A stretch of DNA of 64,000 nucleotides. It comes from Asanoa sp. WMMD1127 (GTDB taxonomy: Bacteria > Actinomycetota > Actinomycetes > Mycobacteriales > Micromonosporaceae). A model generated the notes under the pieces. That model made no database searches and was not told the DNA's origin. It saw only the letters and a list, made by a program, of their open reading frames with translations. Numbering within the stretch: position 1 is the first letter of the stretch; each line of letters begins with the position of its first letter. Positions 35,065-43,686 of this stretch are shown here, piece after piece. Both the position numbers and the translations under genes were made by a program. The stretch covers positions 2,170,001 to 2,234,000 of the forward strand of contig NZ_JARUBP010000001.1 in assembly GCF_029626225.1 (NCBI RefSeq), in the 5' to 3' direction.

Positions 35065-35565
35065 TCAGCCGTCCGGATCGTTGTCGGCGAGGATGCGGGT
35101 CAACGCGTCGAGGCCCTTGCGGGTGCCCACCGCGACCACGACGTCACCGCTCTCGAACCGGAAGTCCGGGCCGGGCGACGGGATCACCCGGGCGGCGCGC
35201 AGCACCGCGACGATGGAGGCGCTGGTGCGCGTGCGGGCACGGGTGTCGCCCAACGGCCGCCCGACGAACGGCGAGCTGGCCGGCAGCGCGATCTGCTCGG
35301 TGAGCAGGCCGGCGGCCTGGTCGCGCAGCCCGGCGAGCTGGCCCAGCATGAGCGACGCGCCGAGCAGGTCGGCAAGCGCCTCCGCCTCGTCGTCGGTCAG
35401 CGGGATCGCGGCCAGGCGCGCGTCCGGGTCGTCGCGGTCGTAGACGATCAATGCCCGGCGACCGTCGCGATGCGACACCACGCCGAGCCGCTGGCCGGAC
35501 TCCGAGACGAAGTCGTGCCGGACCCCGATCCCGGGTAACGATGTCTGTTCCACCCGTACTCGCAC
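35065..35565 (-). CDS. TrkA-C domain regulator of the antiporter, KhtT-like
   Basis: A 166-residue soluble protein. An N-terminal beta-rich domain (GIGVRHDFVSESGQRLGVV, then ALIVYDRDDPDA) leads to a helical linker and a C-terminal RCK_C/TrkA-C domain (residues about 85-160), ending FRFESGDVVVAVGTRKGLDAL. This is the KhtT layout; RCK_C domains bind small ligands, and c-di-AMP binds KhtT in Bacillus. Whether that holds here is not visible. GTG at 35565. The antiporter gene follows after 7 bp. Confidence 0.87.
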   Translation of the reverse strand: MRVRVEQTSLPGIGVRHDFVSESGQRLGVVSHRDGRRALIVYDRDDPDARLAAIPLTDDEAEALADLLGASLMLGQLAGLRDQAAGLLTEQIALPASSPFVGRPLGDTRARTRTSASIVAVLRAARVIPSPGPDFRFESGDVVVAVGTRKGLDALTRILADNDPDG

Positions 35566-35636
35566 GGTGGCAACCTATCCAAGGATCGGGAACCGTGCCC
35601 ATCTCCCGTGACTCGATCGCACGCGGGGAGGTGTCC

Positions 35637-36722
35637 ATGCGTGGACGGAAGCTGGCGGCGGTGGCCGGCGTGGTCTGGCTGCTGGCGGGCTGTGCGATCG
35701 GCGACATCCGGCGGCCGCCGCCTCGCCCGCCCACGCCGGCGCCCGCCACGACGCACGCGGGGTTCGAGACGCGCGCCGGCCAGATCCCCGCGCCGCCCAG
35801 CTTCCACCTGCAACAGGTCGAGTTCGTCGACCAGGCCCTCGGGTACGCGCTCTTCGCGCGCTGCGGTTCAGGCAGTGCGGCGCCCGGCCCGGCCGAGACC
35901 TGCTCGGCCGCGATCGTGCGGACCGACGACGGCGGCCGGACCTGGCACCAGGCCTACAACCCGTCGCCGGCGGCCAAGGGCTTCCAACTGGAGGCCGACC
36001 GGCAACGGCTCGTGCTGTACGCCGATCCCGCCGGCTACTACGTGTCGCGCGACCTCGGCGTCACCTACGAGTTCGTGGGTGACGACGTGGGCGCCGTCCG
36101 GGGGTTCCACGGCGACTACCAGGTGCTGCTGGACGGCAATCGGTCCCAGGTCGTGCGCGTGGATGCCGACGGCAAGCCGACGCCGACCCGGGCGCAGCCC
36201 GACGTGCCCAGCCTCCGCGCCGTCGGGTCCGCGCTGCACTGGCTGTTCGCGGCCGGGGTGGACGGCAACGGCCGGCCCGTCACGGCGGTCTCCAACGACC
36301 AGGGCGCGACGTGGCGTCAGGTGCCGGTCGGCGGCTCGAGTGGCCGGATCGGTGGGCTTGCGATAACCGTCGACCGCGACGGCACGTACGCCTGGTTGAT
36401 CGGGCAGACCGATCTGATCTCCTGGCCGGACCTGTGGTTCTTCGACGGGCAGGGGTGGCGCTCGATGGGTGCGACCGCCCACCCCGACCGGTTCACCTCG
36501 GCGGTCCCGCTGCAGGACGCCAGCCTCGCGGTCACCACACCGGAGCGCCCCGGCCTGGTCGCCGGCGGCGCCTTCCAGTGGGTCGACTGGCCGATCGGCG
36601 GCTGCCACCTGCGGATGCTGGCCGACGGGACGCTGTTCTGCGCGGCCGGCGCGGTCAACTGGCTCGGCGTCGGCCGTCCGGGAGACTGGAAGTGGATCAG
36701 GGTGCTCGTCGGCAACGAGTGA
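35637..36722 (+). CDS. Lipoprotein with beta-propeller-like (BNR/sialidase-type) repeats
   Basis: A 361-residue secreted lipoprotein. The signal reads MRGRKLAAVAGVVWLLAGCA with the lipobox LAGC, so Cys19 should be acylated. After a Pro/Thr linker there are repeats with the D-x-G-x-T-W pattern: TDDGGRTWHQ, then SRDLGVTYEF and SNDQGATWRQ, as in sialidase/photosystem-assembly-type propellers. It is a binding or scaffold protein at the outer face of the membrane; the ligand is unknown. ATG at 35637 has GGGGAGG 5 bases upstream. Confidence 0.85.
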   Translation: MRGRKLAAVAGVVWLLAGCAIGDIRRPPPRPPTPAPATTHAGFETRAGQIPAPPSFHLQQVEFVDQALGYALFARCGSGSAAPGPAETCSAAIVRTDDGGRTWHQAYNPSPAAKGFQLEADRQRLVLYADPAGYYVSRDLGVTYEFVGDDVGAVRGFHGDYQVLLDGNRSQVVRVDADGKPTPTRAQPDVPSLRAVGSALHWLFAAGVDGNGRPVTAVSNDQGATWRQVPVGGSSGRIGGLAITVDRDGTYAWLIGQTDLISWPDLWFFDGQGWRSMGATAHPDRFTSAVPLQDASLAVTTPERPGLVAGGAFQWVDWPIGGCHLRMLADGTLFCAAGAVNWLGVGRPGDWKWIRVLVGNE

Positions 36723-36742
36723 CGCAGATCACAGGCATGAGG

Positions 36743-36761
36743 TTGAGCGGAATAGACTCAA
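36743..36761 (+). promoter_or_regulatory. HAIR operator of clpB
   Basis: TTGAG-N9-CTCAA, the core of the HspR-associated inverted repeat, 46 bp before the clpB ATG. The geometry is identical to the dnaK site at 27773-27791, which supports joint control by HspR. Confidence 0.85.
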
Positions 36762-36807
36762 CTCTGGTTTCGTCGTTCCTAGTGGACGCCAGCAACCAGG
36801 GGAGCCC

Positions 36808-39405
36808 ATGAACACCGAACGTCTGACGACCAAGAGTCGTGAGGTCATCACCGGCGCCGCCGCCACCGCCACGCAGCGCGGCAACGCCACGGTCGAGCCG
36901 TGGCACCTGCTGCTCTCGCTGCTCGACACCGGTGGCTCGACGGCGGCCGGTCTGTTGCGTGCCGTCGGCGCCAACGCCGCCGACATCCGGCGCGCCGCCG
37001 CCCGCGCGATCGAGAGCCTGCCCACCGCGCAGGGCCCGAGCGTCGCCGAGCCCAGCCTGTCCCGCGAGTTCGTCAACGCCATCGGCGCGGCCGAGCAGAT
37101 CGCCCGCCCGCTCGGCGACGAGTTCGTCTCCACCGAGCACCTCCTCGCCGGCCTCGCCCGGGTCGGCGGCGCGGTCGCCGAGCTGCTCAAGCAGCAGGGC
37201 GCGACCGAGGCCAACCTGGTCGCCGCCTTCCCGACCATCCGGGGTGGCGACCGCCGGGTCACCAACGCCGATCCGGAGCAGACCTATCAGGCGCTGGAGA
37301 AGTACGGCGTCGATCTCACCGCGCGGGCCCGGGACGGCAAGACCGACCCGGTGATCGGCCGCGACTCGGAGATCCGCCGGGTGATGCAGGTGCTGTCCCG
37401 CAAGACCAAGAACAACCCGGTGCTGATCGGCGAGCCGGGCGTGGGCAAGACCGCGATCGTCGAGGGCCTGGCCCAGCGGATCGTGGCCGGCGACGTGCCC
37501 GAGTCGCTGCGCGACAAGAAGCTGGTCGCGCTCGACCTGGCCGCGATGGTGGCCGGCGCGACCTACCGCGGCCAGTTCGAGGAGCGGCTCAAGTCCGTAC
37601 TCGAGGAGATCAAGAACTCCGACGGCCAGGTCATCACGTTCCTCGACGAGCTGCACACCGTCGTCGGCGCCGGCCGCGGCGAGGGCTCGATGGACGCCGG
37701 CAACATGCTCAAGCCGATGCTGGCCCGGGGCGAGCTGCGGATGGTCGGCGCGACCACGCTCGACGAATATCGCGAGCACATCGAGAAGGACCCGGCGCTG
37801 GAGCGCCGGTTCCAGCCGGTGGTGGTCGGGGAGCCGTCGGTCGAGGACACGATCGGCATCCTGCGTGGCCTCAAGGAGCGCTACGAGGTGCACCACGGCG
37901 TGCGGATCACCGACGCCGCGTTGGTCGCCGCAGCCGCGCTCTCGGACCGCTACATCACCGACCGGTTCCTCCCCGACAAGGCGATCGACCTGGTCGACGA
38001 GGCCGGCTCCCGGCTGCGCATGGAGATCGACTCGCGGCCCGTCGAGGTCGACGAGGTCGAGCGGGCCGTGCGCCGGCTCGAGATCGAGGAGATGGCGCTG
38101 GAGAAGGAGCCCGACGTGGCCTCCGCCGAGCGTCTCGAGCGGCTGCGCAAGGAGCTGGCCGACAAGCGCGAGCAGCTGACCGCGCTCTCCGAGCGGTGGC
38201 GGCTGGAGAAGGAGCACATCACCAAGATCTCCACCGCCAAGGAGGAGCTCGAGCGCCTGCGCGGCGAGGAGAGCCTGGCCGAGCGCGACGGCGACTTCGC
38301 CCGCGCGTCGGAGCTGCGCTACGGCCGCATCCCGGAGCTCGAGGGCGAGCTCACCGCGGCCGAGGCCGAGCTGGTCTCGCTGCAGGCCAGTGGGGCCATG
38401 CTGAAGGAAGAGGTCAGCGCCGACGACATCGCGACCGTCGTGGCGTCGTGGACGGGCATCCCGGCCGGGCGGCTGCTCGAGGGCGAGACGGCCAAGCTGC
38501 TGCGGATGGAGGAGTCGCTGTCGTCCCGCGTCGTCGGCCAGCCCGAGGCGGTCGGCGCCGTGGCCGACGCGGTCCGCCGCGCCCGGGCCGGCATCGCCGA
38601 CCCCGACCGGCCGACCGGCAGCTTCCTGTTCCTCGGCCCGACCGGTGTCGGCAAGACCGAGCTCGCCAAGGCGCTCGCCGGTTTCCTGTTCGACGACGAG
38701 CGCGCGATGGTGCGCATCGACATGAGTGAGTACGGCGAGAAGCACAGCGTCGCCCGGCTCGTCGGCGCGCCGCCCGGCTACGTCGGCTACGAGGAGGGCG
38801 GGCAGCTGACCGAGGCGGTGCGCCGCCGGCCGTACTCGGTGATCCTGCTCGACGAGGTCGAGAAGGCCCACCCGGACGTCTTCGACGTGCTGCTCCAGGT
38901 GCTCGACGACGGCCGGCTGACCGACGGCCAGGGTCGCACCGTCGACTTCCGCAACGCGATCCTGATCCTCACGTCCAACCTGGGCTCGTCGCTGATCGCC
39001 GACCCGACGCTGAGTGAGGAGCAGCGGCGCGAGGCGGTGCTGGCGGTCGTCCGGGCGCACTTCAAGCCGGAGTTCCTCAACCGGCTCGACGACATCGTGG
39101 TGTTCTCGGCGCTGTCCGGGCCACAGCTGCGGGCGATCGTCGACATCCAGCTCGACCTGCTGCGCAAGCGGCTGGCCGAGCGGCGGCTGACCCTCGACGT
39201 CACCGAGGCCGCCCGGACGTGGCTGGCCGAGCACGGCTACGACCCGATCTACGGCGCCCGACCGCTGCGGCGGCTGGTGCAGTCGGCGATCGGCGACAGC
39301 CTGGCCAAGGCGTTGCTGGCCGGCGAGATCCGCGACGGCGACACCGTCTCGGTCGACCTGGCCGACAGCAAGGACGGCTTGACCGTCATGGCGTTGGTCA
39401 ACTGA
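36808..39405 (+). CDS. clpB: Disaggregase ClpB
   Basis: An 865-residue Hsp100. Clp N-domain repeats lie in residues 1-145. The first AAA+ module has GEPGVGKT (about 208-215) and [10 protein letters not shown] coiled-coil M domain (about 405-525, rich in E-R-L-x-x-L-R) links DnaK cooperation. The second AAA+ module has [10 protein letters not shown] (about 609) and [13 protein letters not shown]. With DnaK/DnaJ/GrpE it rescues aggregated proteins. ATG at 36808 follows GGGGAG closely. A HAIR operator upstream puts it under HspR. Confidence 0.98.
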   Translation: MNTERLTTKSREVITGAAATATQRGNATVEPWHLLLSLLDTGGSTAAGLLRAVGANAADIRRAAARAIESLPTAQGPSVAEPSLSREFVNAIGAAEQIARPLGDEFVSTEHLLAGLARVGGAVAELLKQQGATEANLVAAFPTIRGGDRRVTNADPEQTYQALEKYGVDLTARARDGKTDPVIGRDSEIRRVMQVLSRKTKNNPVLIGEPGVGKTAIVEGLAQRIVAGDVPESLRDKKLVALDLAAMVAGATYRGQFEERLKSVLEEIKNSDGQVITFLDELHTVVGAGRGEGSMDAGNMLKPMLARGELRMVGATTLDEYREHIEKDPALERRFQPVVVGEPSVEDTIGILRGLKERYEVHHGVRITDAALVAAAALSDRYITDRFLPDKAIDLVDEAGSRLRMEIDSRPVEVDEVERAVRRLEIEEMALEKEPDVASAERLERLRKELADKREQLTALSERWRLEKEHITKISTAKEELERLRGEESLAERDGDFARASELRYGRIPELEGELTAAEAELVSLQASGAMLKEEVSADDIATVVASWTGIPAGRLLEGETAKLLRMEESLSSRVVGQPEAVGAVADAVRRARAGIADPDRPTGSFLFLGPTGVGKTELAKALAGFLFDDERAMVRIDMSEYGEKHSVARLVGAPPGYVGYEEGGQLTEAVRRRPYSVILLDEVEKAHPDVFDVLLQVLDDGRLTDGQGRTVDFRNAILILTSNLGSSLIADPTLSEEQRREAVLAVVRAHFKPEFLNRLDDIVVFSALSGPQLRAIVDIQLDLLRKRLAERRLTLDVTEAARTWLAEHGYDPIYGARPLRRLVQSAIGDSLAKALLAGEIRDGDTVSVDLADSKDGLTVMALVN

Positions 39406-39438
39406 GCGCTGGGAAGTCCCGGGGCGACAGACTGGCGC

Positions 39439-39450
39439 GGTACCGGTACC
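39439..39450. promoter_or_regulatory. 12-bp perfect palindrome before the membrane protein pair
   Basis: GGTACCGGTACC, a perfect palindrome and also a 6-bp tandem repeat (GGTACC twice), 41 bp before the GTG at 39491. It might be an operator; nothing else supports it. Confidence 0.3.
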
Positions 39451-39490
39451 TTGATCTTCACTCATTGTGATGTATCGAGGAAGGAGTGCC

Positions 39491-40198
39491 GTGTCGGAGA
39501 TCGCCCCCGGTCCGGACCGTGCCCGACCGCCGGGCACAGTCCGGATTTCCAGCTACCTCCTCTACGCCGTCGCGGTCATCGAGGTCATCAGCCTGATCGT
39601 GACGCTGTCCACGCTCAGCACGCTGCGCCAGGCCCTGAACGACGCGTACGTCGGCACGGAGCTCGAAGGCAGCGCGGACACCGCCGCGGTCGCGGTCGCG
39701 ATCGGCGGCGCCGTCATCGCGCTGGGCATCGGCATCGGCCTCGTCGTGCTCGGGTTCCTGAACCTGCGCGGCAAGAACGCGTCCCGGATCGTCACCTGGG
39801 TGCTGGGTGGCCTGTTCGTGCTCTGCTGCGGGCTCGGCTCGCTGGCGGGCCTGGCCGGCGGCGCCATGAACCTCGACAGCTCCGGTGACGTGCCCGACGT
39901 CCAGGGGAAGGTCGAGGCCGCGATGCCGGGCTGGTACAACCCGGTCAACACCGTGCTCGGCGTCGTCCCGATCCTGTTGGTGCTGACCGCGCTGATCCTG
40001 CTGGCGCTGCCCGCCTCCAACGAGTGGTTCAAGCCGCGCGCGGCCAACTGGGAGCCGCCGAGCCCTGGCTACCCGGTGATGCCGGGTTCCAGCTACCCCA
40101 CCCCGCCGTACCCCCAGCAGGGTGGCGAACCGCCGCTGCCGCCCGCGCCCCCGGCGCAGGGCAGCGAGCCACCGGAGACGCCGGCGCCGCCGCGCTGA
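39491..40198 (+). CDS. Four-segment membrane protein with proline-rich tail, copy 1
   Basis: A 235-residue protein. After a short RPPGTVR motif come four membrane segments (about residues 22-42, 66-90, 98-122 and 150-175), with a 25-residue external or internal loop between the first two. The cytosolic tail (about 50 residues) is Pro/Gly/Tyr-rich, ending in E-P-P-E-T-P-A-P-P-R. GTG at 39491 has GGAAGGAG 4 bases upstream. The next gene encodes a paralogue. Function unknown; proline tails often bind partner proteins in the divisome or secretion machinery. Confidence 0.8.
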   Translation: MSEIAPGPDRARPPGTVRISSYLLYAVAVIEVISLIVTLSTLSTLRQALNDAYVGTELEGSADTAAVAVAIGGAVIALGIGIGLVVLGFLNLRGKNASRIVTWVLGGLFVLCCGLGSLAGLAGGAMNLDSSGDVPDVQGKVEAAMPGWYNPVNTVLGVVPILLVLTALILLALPASNEWFKPRAANWEPPSPGYPVMPGSSYPTPPYPQQGGEPPLPPAPPAQGSEPPETPAPPR

Positions 40199-40265
40199 CC
40201 CGACAGGCAGCATGACCGGGGCCTTCCGAGTAGGTTCCTCCACAACGGATCTACCGGAGGGCCCC

Positions 40266-40943
40266 GTGTCGTACCCAGCGCAACTGCCGCCACCGCCGGT
40301 CGCGACCCCGCGCCGGCCGCCCGGCACCGTCCGTGGCGCGGCCGGCGTCCTGATCGCGATGGCCGTCGGCGGCCTGGTCTACGGCGGCCTCGGGCTCGCG
40401 CTGATGCCCGGCATCGTCGACCGCTTCCGCGCCGCGGCCGCCGTCGCGGGCGTGCCGGCCGACGACATCGACGGCGGCAGCCAACTGTTGCGTGGCGTGC
40501 CGATCGCGGCGGCCTTCGTCAGCGTCGTCGCGGCCGTGCTGCTGGTCGCGCTCGCGGTCGGCATCGTGCGCGGCCACGCCGCGGTGCGGATCGCGGCCTG
40601 GGTGGTCTGCGGTCTCGGTCTGGTCGGCGGCTGCCTCGCGGCGCTGTTCGGGGTCGGGCAGCGCGTCGGCTCGTTCTCCGACGACCTCGTGCTGAGCGCC
40701 ATCGAACAGGCCCATCCGACCTGGTGGCCGTGGACCAGCGCGATCCTTTCGGTGCTGCAGATGGTGGGCTACCTTCTGGTGGCGTTGCTGCTGGCCGCGC
40801 CGTCGGCCCGAGCCTGGTTCCAGCGCACGCCGTCGCTGCCCCCGAGCCACACCGGCGCGCCGCCCCCGCCACCCCCGCCCCCGGTCGACCCGACGGACTG
40901 GCAACGCCCCGAGCCGCCGGCGACCACTCCCGCCGCCATGTGA
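40266..40943 (+). CDS. Four-segment membrane protein with proline-rich tail, copy 2
   Basis: A 225-residue paralogue of the preceding protein: the same RRPPGTVR start, four membrane segments, a W-V-x-x-G-L motif in the third segment, LLAAPSARAWF at the end of the fourth (compare LALPASNEWF in copy 1) and a tail with eight consecutive prolines. GTG at 40266 has GGAGG 5 bases upstream. The 67-bp gap could allow joint transcription. Function unknown. Confidence 0.8.
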   Translation: MSYPAQLPPPPVATPRRPPGTVRGAAGVLIAMAVGGLVYGGLGLALMPGIVDRFRAAAAVAGVPADDIDGGSQLLRGVPIAAAFVSVVAAVLLVALAVGIVRGHAAVRIAAWVVCGLGLVGGCLAALFGVGQRVGSFSDDLVLSAIEQAHPTWWPWTSAILSVLQMVGYLLVALLLAAPSARAWFQRTPSLPPSHTGAPPPPPPPPVDPTDWQRPEPPATTPAAM

Positions 40944-40951
40944 GGTCCCCC

Positions 40952-41719
40952 GTGCCCACCGCACTCGTCACCGGCGCCAGCTCAGGCATCGGCGCCGCGT
41001 TCGCCCGCCGGCTCGCCGCCGATGGTTACCGGCTGGTGCTCGTGTCCCGCGACGCCGACCGCCTGACCGCCCTCGCCGCGGACGTCGGCGGCCCCGCCGA
41101 GGTGCTGCCCGCCGACCTGGCCACCGAGGCCGGCGTGGCCGTGGTCGCCGAACGGCTGGCGGGTGAGGTCGACCTGTTGGTCAACAACGCCGGCTCCACT
41201 CTCAACCGGTCGTTCCTCAAGACCGCCGCCACCGACGAAACGGCGTTGTTGCGCCTCAACATCGAGGCCGTCATGCGGCTCACCCATGCCGCTTTGCCGG
41301 CCATGACCAGCCGCGGCAGTGGCGCTGTGATCAACGTCTCGTCCGTATCCGCATTCGCGCCCGTCATGCCCGGCTCGACTTATCCGGCGAGCAAGGCGTG
41401 GGTCACCCATTTCAGTGAGTCGATCGGTCAGGCCGTCGGCCGGCACGGGGTCCGCGTGATGGCGCTGTGCCCCGGCTACACGCGCACTGAGTTCCACGAC
41501 CGGGCGGGCATCGACATGTCGAAAACCCCTTCCTGGTTGTGGTTGCAGGCCGACGAGGTGGTCGCGCACGCGTTGCGCGATCTGGCCCGCGGCCGGCTGG
41601 TCAGCGTCCCGAACTGGAAATACCGCGTGGCCGTCTTCGGCATGCGGCACGCGCCGCGCGCCGTCTTCACCCGCGTCGCCAACGACACCCGCGGGCGGCT
41701 CGGTCGCGACACCCTGTGA
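40952..41719 (+). CDS. Short-chain dehydrogenase/reductase
   Basis: A 255-residue classical SDR. The cofactor motif TGASSGIG lies at residues 6-13, NNAG in the fourth strand, the catalytic serine in INVSSVS, and the Tyr-Lys pair in STYPASKAW (Y144, K148). The arginine after the second strand (VSRDADRL) favours NADPH. The substrate is unknown. GTG at 40952 has GAGG 6 bases upstream, 8 bp after the membrane protein gene. Confidence 0.92.
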   Translation: MPTALVTGASSGIGAAFARRLAADGYRLVLVSRDADRLTALAADVGGPAEVLPADLATEAGVAVVAERLAGEVDLLVNNAGSTLNRSFLKTAATDETALLRLNIEAVMRLTHAALPAMTSRGSGAVINVSSVSAFAPVMPGSTYPASKAWVTHFSESIGQAVGRHGVRVMALCPGYTRTEFHDRAGIDMSKTPSWLWLQADEVVAHALRDLARGRLVSVPNWKYRVAVFGMRHAPRAVFTRVANDTRGRLGRDTL

Positions 41720-41754
41720 CGACGCGCACCGGCGTCCGTGATCTGACAGGGTTC

Positions 41755-41780
41755 GCTATCGGGCGAAATTTCCCGATCGC
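41755..41780. promoter_or_regulatory. Inverted repeat before pyrE
   Basis: GCTATCGGG and CCCGATCGC form 9-bp arms with one mismatch around CGAAATTT, 36 bp after the SDR stop and 50 bp before pyrE. It may be the SDR terminator or a control site for pyrE. Confidence 0.45.
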
Positions 41781-41830
41781 TGGTGGGGCGCCCAGCAGCT
41801 TCACAGGATCGACCAGTACGCTTCTCCCCC

Positions 41831-42370
41831 ATGGGGGACCACGACGACCTGCGTAAATTCATCACTGAACTGGCTGTGGTGCACGGCCGGGTGGTGCTTT
41901 CCTCGGGACGTGAAGCCGACTGGTATGTCGACCTTCGTCGCGTGGCCCTTCACTATGCGTCCGCACCGTTGGTCGGACGCGTCATGCTCGACCTGACTTC
42001 CGACTGGGACTTCGACGCGGTGGGTGGCCTCACCCTCGGTGCCGATCCGGTGGCGACCGCCATGCTCCACGCGGCGGCGTCAACCGGTCGGCCGCTCGAC
42101 GCGTTCGTGGTCCGCAAAACGGCCAAGGCGCACGGTCTCCAACGCCGGATCGAGGGTCCTGATGTCGCCGGACGGCGGGTGCTGGTCGTGGAAGACGCCT
42201 CCACGACCGGGGGAAGCCCGCTGACCGCCGTCGAGGCGCTCCGGGAAGCCGGGGCTGAGGTGGTTGGCGTAGCGGTTATCGTCGATCGGGGCGCGGCTGA
42301 CGCCATTCGGGCGGCCGGCCTCCCCTACAAGGCGGCCTACTCGATGGCTGACCTCGGCCTAGTGGCGTAA
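41831..42370 (+). CDS. pyrE: Orotate phosphoribosyltransferase
   Basis: A 179-residue enzyme that joins orotate to PRPP to make OMP in pyrimidine synthesis. The PRPP loop VLVVEDASTTGGS is complete. FVVRKTAKAHG is the catalytic flexible-loop region of OPRTases and GGLTLGADPVA the substrate segment. ATG at 41831 gives the normal family start (MGDHDDLRKFITEL); an upstream GTG-type start would add a non-conserved extension. The ribosome site is poor, and a leaderless or short-leader mRNA is possible. Confidence 0.94.
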   Translation: MGDHDDLRKFITELAVVHGRVVLSSGREADWYVDLRRVALHYASAPLVGRVMLDLTSDWDFDAVGGLTLGADPVATAMLHAAASTGRPLDAFVVRKTAKAHGLQRRIEGPDVAGRRVLVVEDASTTGGSPLTAVEALREAGAEVVGVAVIVDRGAADAIRAAGLPYKAAYSMADLGLVA

Positions 42371-42387
42371 AAGTTTGCCGATTCGGA

Positions 42388-42403
42388 CCTGCTCATATGC
42401 AGG
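42388..42403. promoter_or_regulatory. Inverted repeat before the ArsR gene
   Basis: CCTGC-TCATAT-GCAGG, 5-bp arms with a 6-base AT-rich centre, 25 bp before the ATG at 42428. Position and shape fit autoregulation by the ArsR-family protein. Confidence 0.45.
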
Positions 42404-42427
42404 CGGGTCGATGCTGTAAGTGGAAGG

Positions 42428-42808
42428 ATGGAAAACGTGGGAACTGCGTTGGCTGAAATGACCATGCCTCAGATCTCGCCGCTAGCCGGCGAGCCAATCG
42501 AACGCGCCGACGCCGAGCGCCTCGCCGGGGTGCTCAAGGCGCTCGCTGACCCGGCCCGACTGCGGCTCTTGAGCCTCATCCAGTCGGCACCGGAAGGCGA
42601 GGCCTGCGTCTGCGACCTGACCGCACCACTCGGCTTGTCCCAGCCGACCGTGAGCCACCACCTCCGGATCCTGACCGAGGCGGGGCTGCTCGAGCGGGAG
42701 AAGCGCGGCGTGTGGGCCTACTACCGGCTCGTGCCGTCGGCCATCGCGACGATCGCCGATCTGCTCACCCCGCCGCGCAAGCGGGCCACCAAGAAGGCCC
42801 CGCGCTGA
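42428..42808 (+). CDS. ArsR/SmtB-family metal-responsive regulator
   Basis: A 126-residue winged-helix repressor. ALADPARLRLLSLIQ leads to EGEACVCDLTAPLGLSQ, where the C-V-C in the alpha-3 helix matches the E-L-C-V-C-D-L metalloid site of ArsR. The recognition helix is QPTVSHHLRILTEAGLL. It should leave its operator when thiol-binding metal(loid)s are present. There is no arsenate reductase or efflux gene nearby, so its target is unclear. ATG at 42428. The aldolase gene follows after 4 bp. Confidence 0.9.
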   Translation: MENVGTALAEMTMPQISPLAGEPIERADAERLAGVLKALADPARLRLLSLIQSAPEGEACVCDLTAPLGLSQPTVSHHLRILTEAGLLEREKRGVWAYYRLVPSAIATIADLLTPPRKRATKKAPR

Positions 42809-42812
42809 CTCG

Positions 42813-43481
42813 GTGACGACAACCGGCCCGGCGTCGCCGTTGAGACTCGACGCCGGGTCCGATGACGAGCGTGACCTGCGCGACCAGCTCGCGGAGGTGG
42901 GTGCCGCGGTTGTCCGCGCCGGCCTGGTGGTCGGCTCCGGTGGCAACCTGTCGGCCCGGCTGCCCGGCGGCGACACCTGCTGGGTGACCGGCGCCGGCAC
43001 CTGGCTCGACCAGCTGCACCGCTCGTCGTTCGCGCGCGTCCGGATCGCCGACGGAGCTCCGTCGGCGTCGACTCCTGCGCCGAGTTCCGAGGTCGCGCTG
43101 CACCTCGCCACCTATCGGGCCCGCCCGGACGTGACCGCGATCGTCCACCTGCACCCGCAGACGGCGCTGCTGCTCGACGCCCTCGGCGAGCGGATCCGCC
43201 TGCTCACCACCGACCACGCGTTCTACGTGCGTCGGGTCGCCACCGTGCCGTTCTTCCCGCCGGGCACGCGTGAACTCGCCGAAGCCGCCGCCTCCGCGGC
43301 CGCCGACGGCACCAACTGCCTCGTGCTGAGCCGCCACGGCTGCTCGGTGCTGGCCAACAGCGTCGAGCTGGCCCACAAGCGGGCCCACAACCTCGAGGAA
43401 GCGGCGCAGCTCACCTATCGCGCCCTGGCCCTCGGCCGGGCCGCGGAGCTGACCGACCAACCACCACCCGCCGGCGCCTGA
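42813..43481 (+). CDS. Class II aldolase/adducin family protein
   Basis: A 222-residue protein of the L-fuculose-phosphate aldolase/adducin fold. VVGSGGNLSAR is the phosphate-binding opening, the zinc-binding His pair appears in IVHLHPQTAL, and another metal His in LSRHGCSVLA. GTG at 42813 starts it 4 bp after the ArsR stop, so they are cotranscribed. Possible reactions are aldol cleavage of a sugar phosphate or methylthioribulose-phosphate dehydration; no neighbour decides. Confidence 0.85.
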   Translation: MTTTGPASPLRLDAGSDDERDLRDQLAEVGAAVVRAGLVVGSGGNLSARLPGGDTCWVTGAGTWLDQLHRSSFARVRIADGAPSASTPAPSSEVALHLATYRARPDVTAIVHLHPQTALLLDALGERIRLLTTDHAFYVRRVATVPFFPPGTRELAEAAASAAADGTNCLVLSRHGCSVLANSVELAHKRAHNLEEAAQLTYRALALGRAAELTDQPPPAGA

Positions 43482-43522
43482 CCTCGCCCCACCCCGGCCC
43501 GCCCGCTGCGCGAGCAAGCAAG

Positions 43523-43572
43523 CAACGGTCCGTTACCAACGCTTTCCGCAGAGGAACGGACCGTTCCTAACG
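43523..43572. repeat. Two tandem hairpin repeats, copies 2 and 3
   Basis: AGGAACGG A CCGTTCCT followed by AACG lies at 43552-43572. A diverged copy with AACGG T CCGTT lies at 43524-43534; over 20 bases the two agree at 16. The first is the same palindrome as at 33178-33194. They sit between convergent genes (aldolase and DedA), a terminator position. Apart from them the 205-bp gap holds no gene I can support. Confidence 0.7.
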
Positions 43573-43686
43573 TCGGCGGCGCCGACGCCTGGTCGTGTGT
43601 CGCGGGCCTGGCAGCGAAGCGGAGCGAGCGGTCCCCGGCGGGAGCGACGGTCGCGCCCCCGGCGGACCCGGGCCGATGATCTGCTG

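Noticed and set aside
36697-39537. A 946-codon open frame on the minus strand opposite clpB
   Set aside because: clpB explains the whole region with full motifs; the antisense frame shows only low-complexity residues and no domain.
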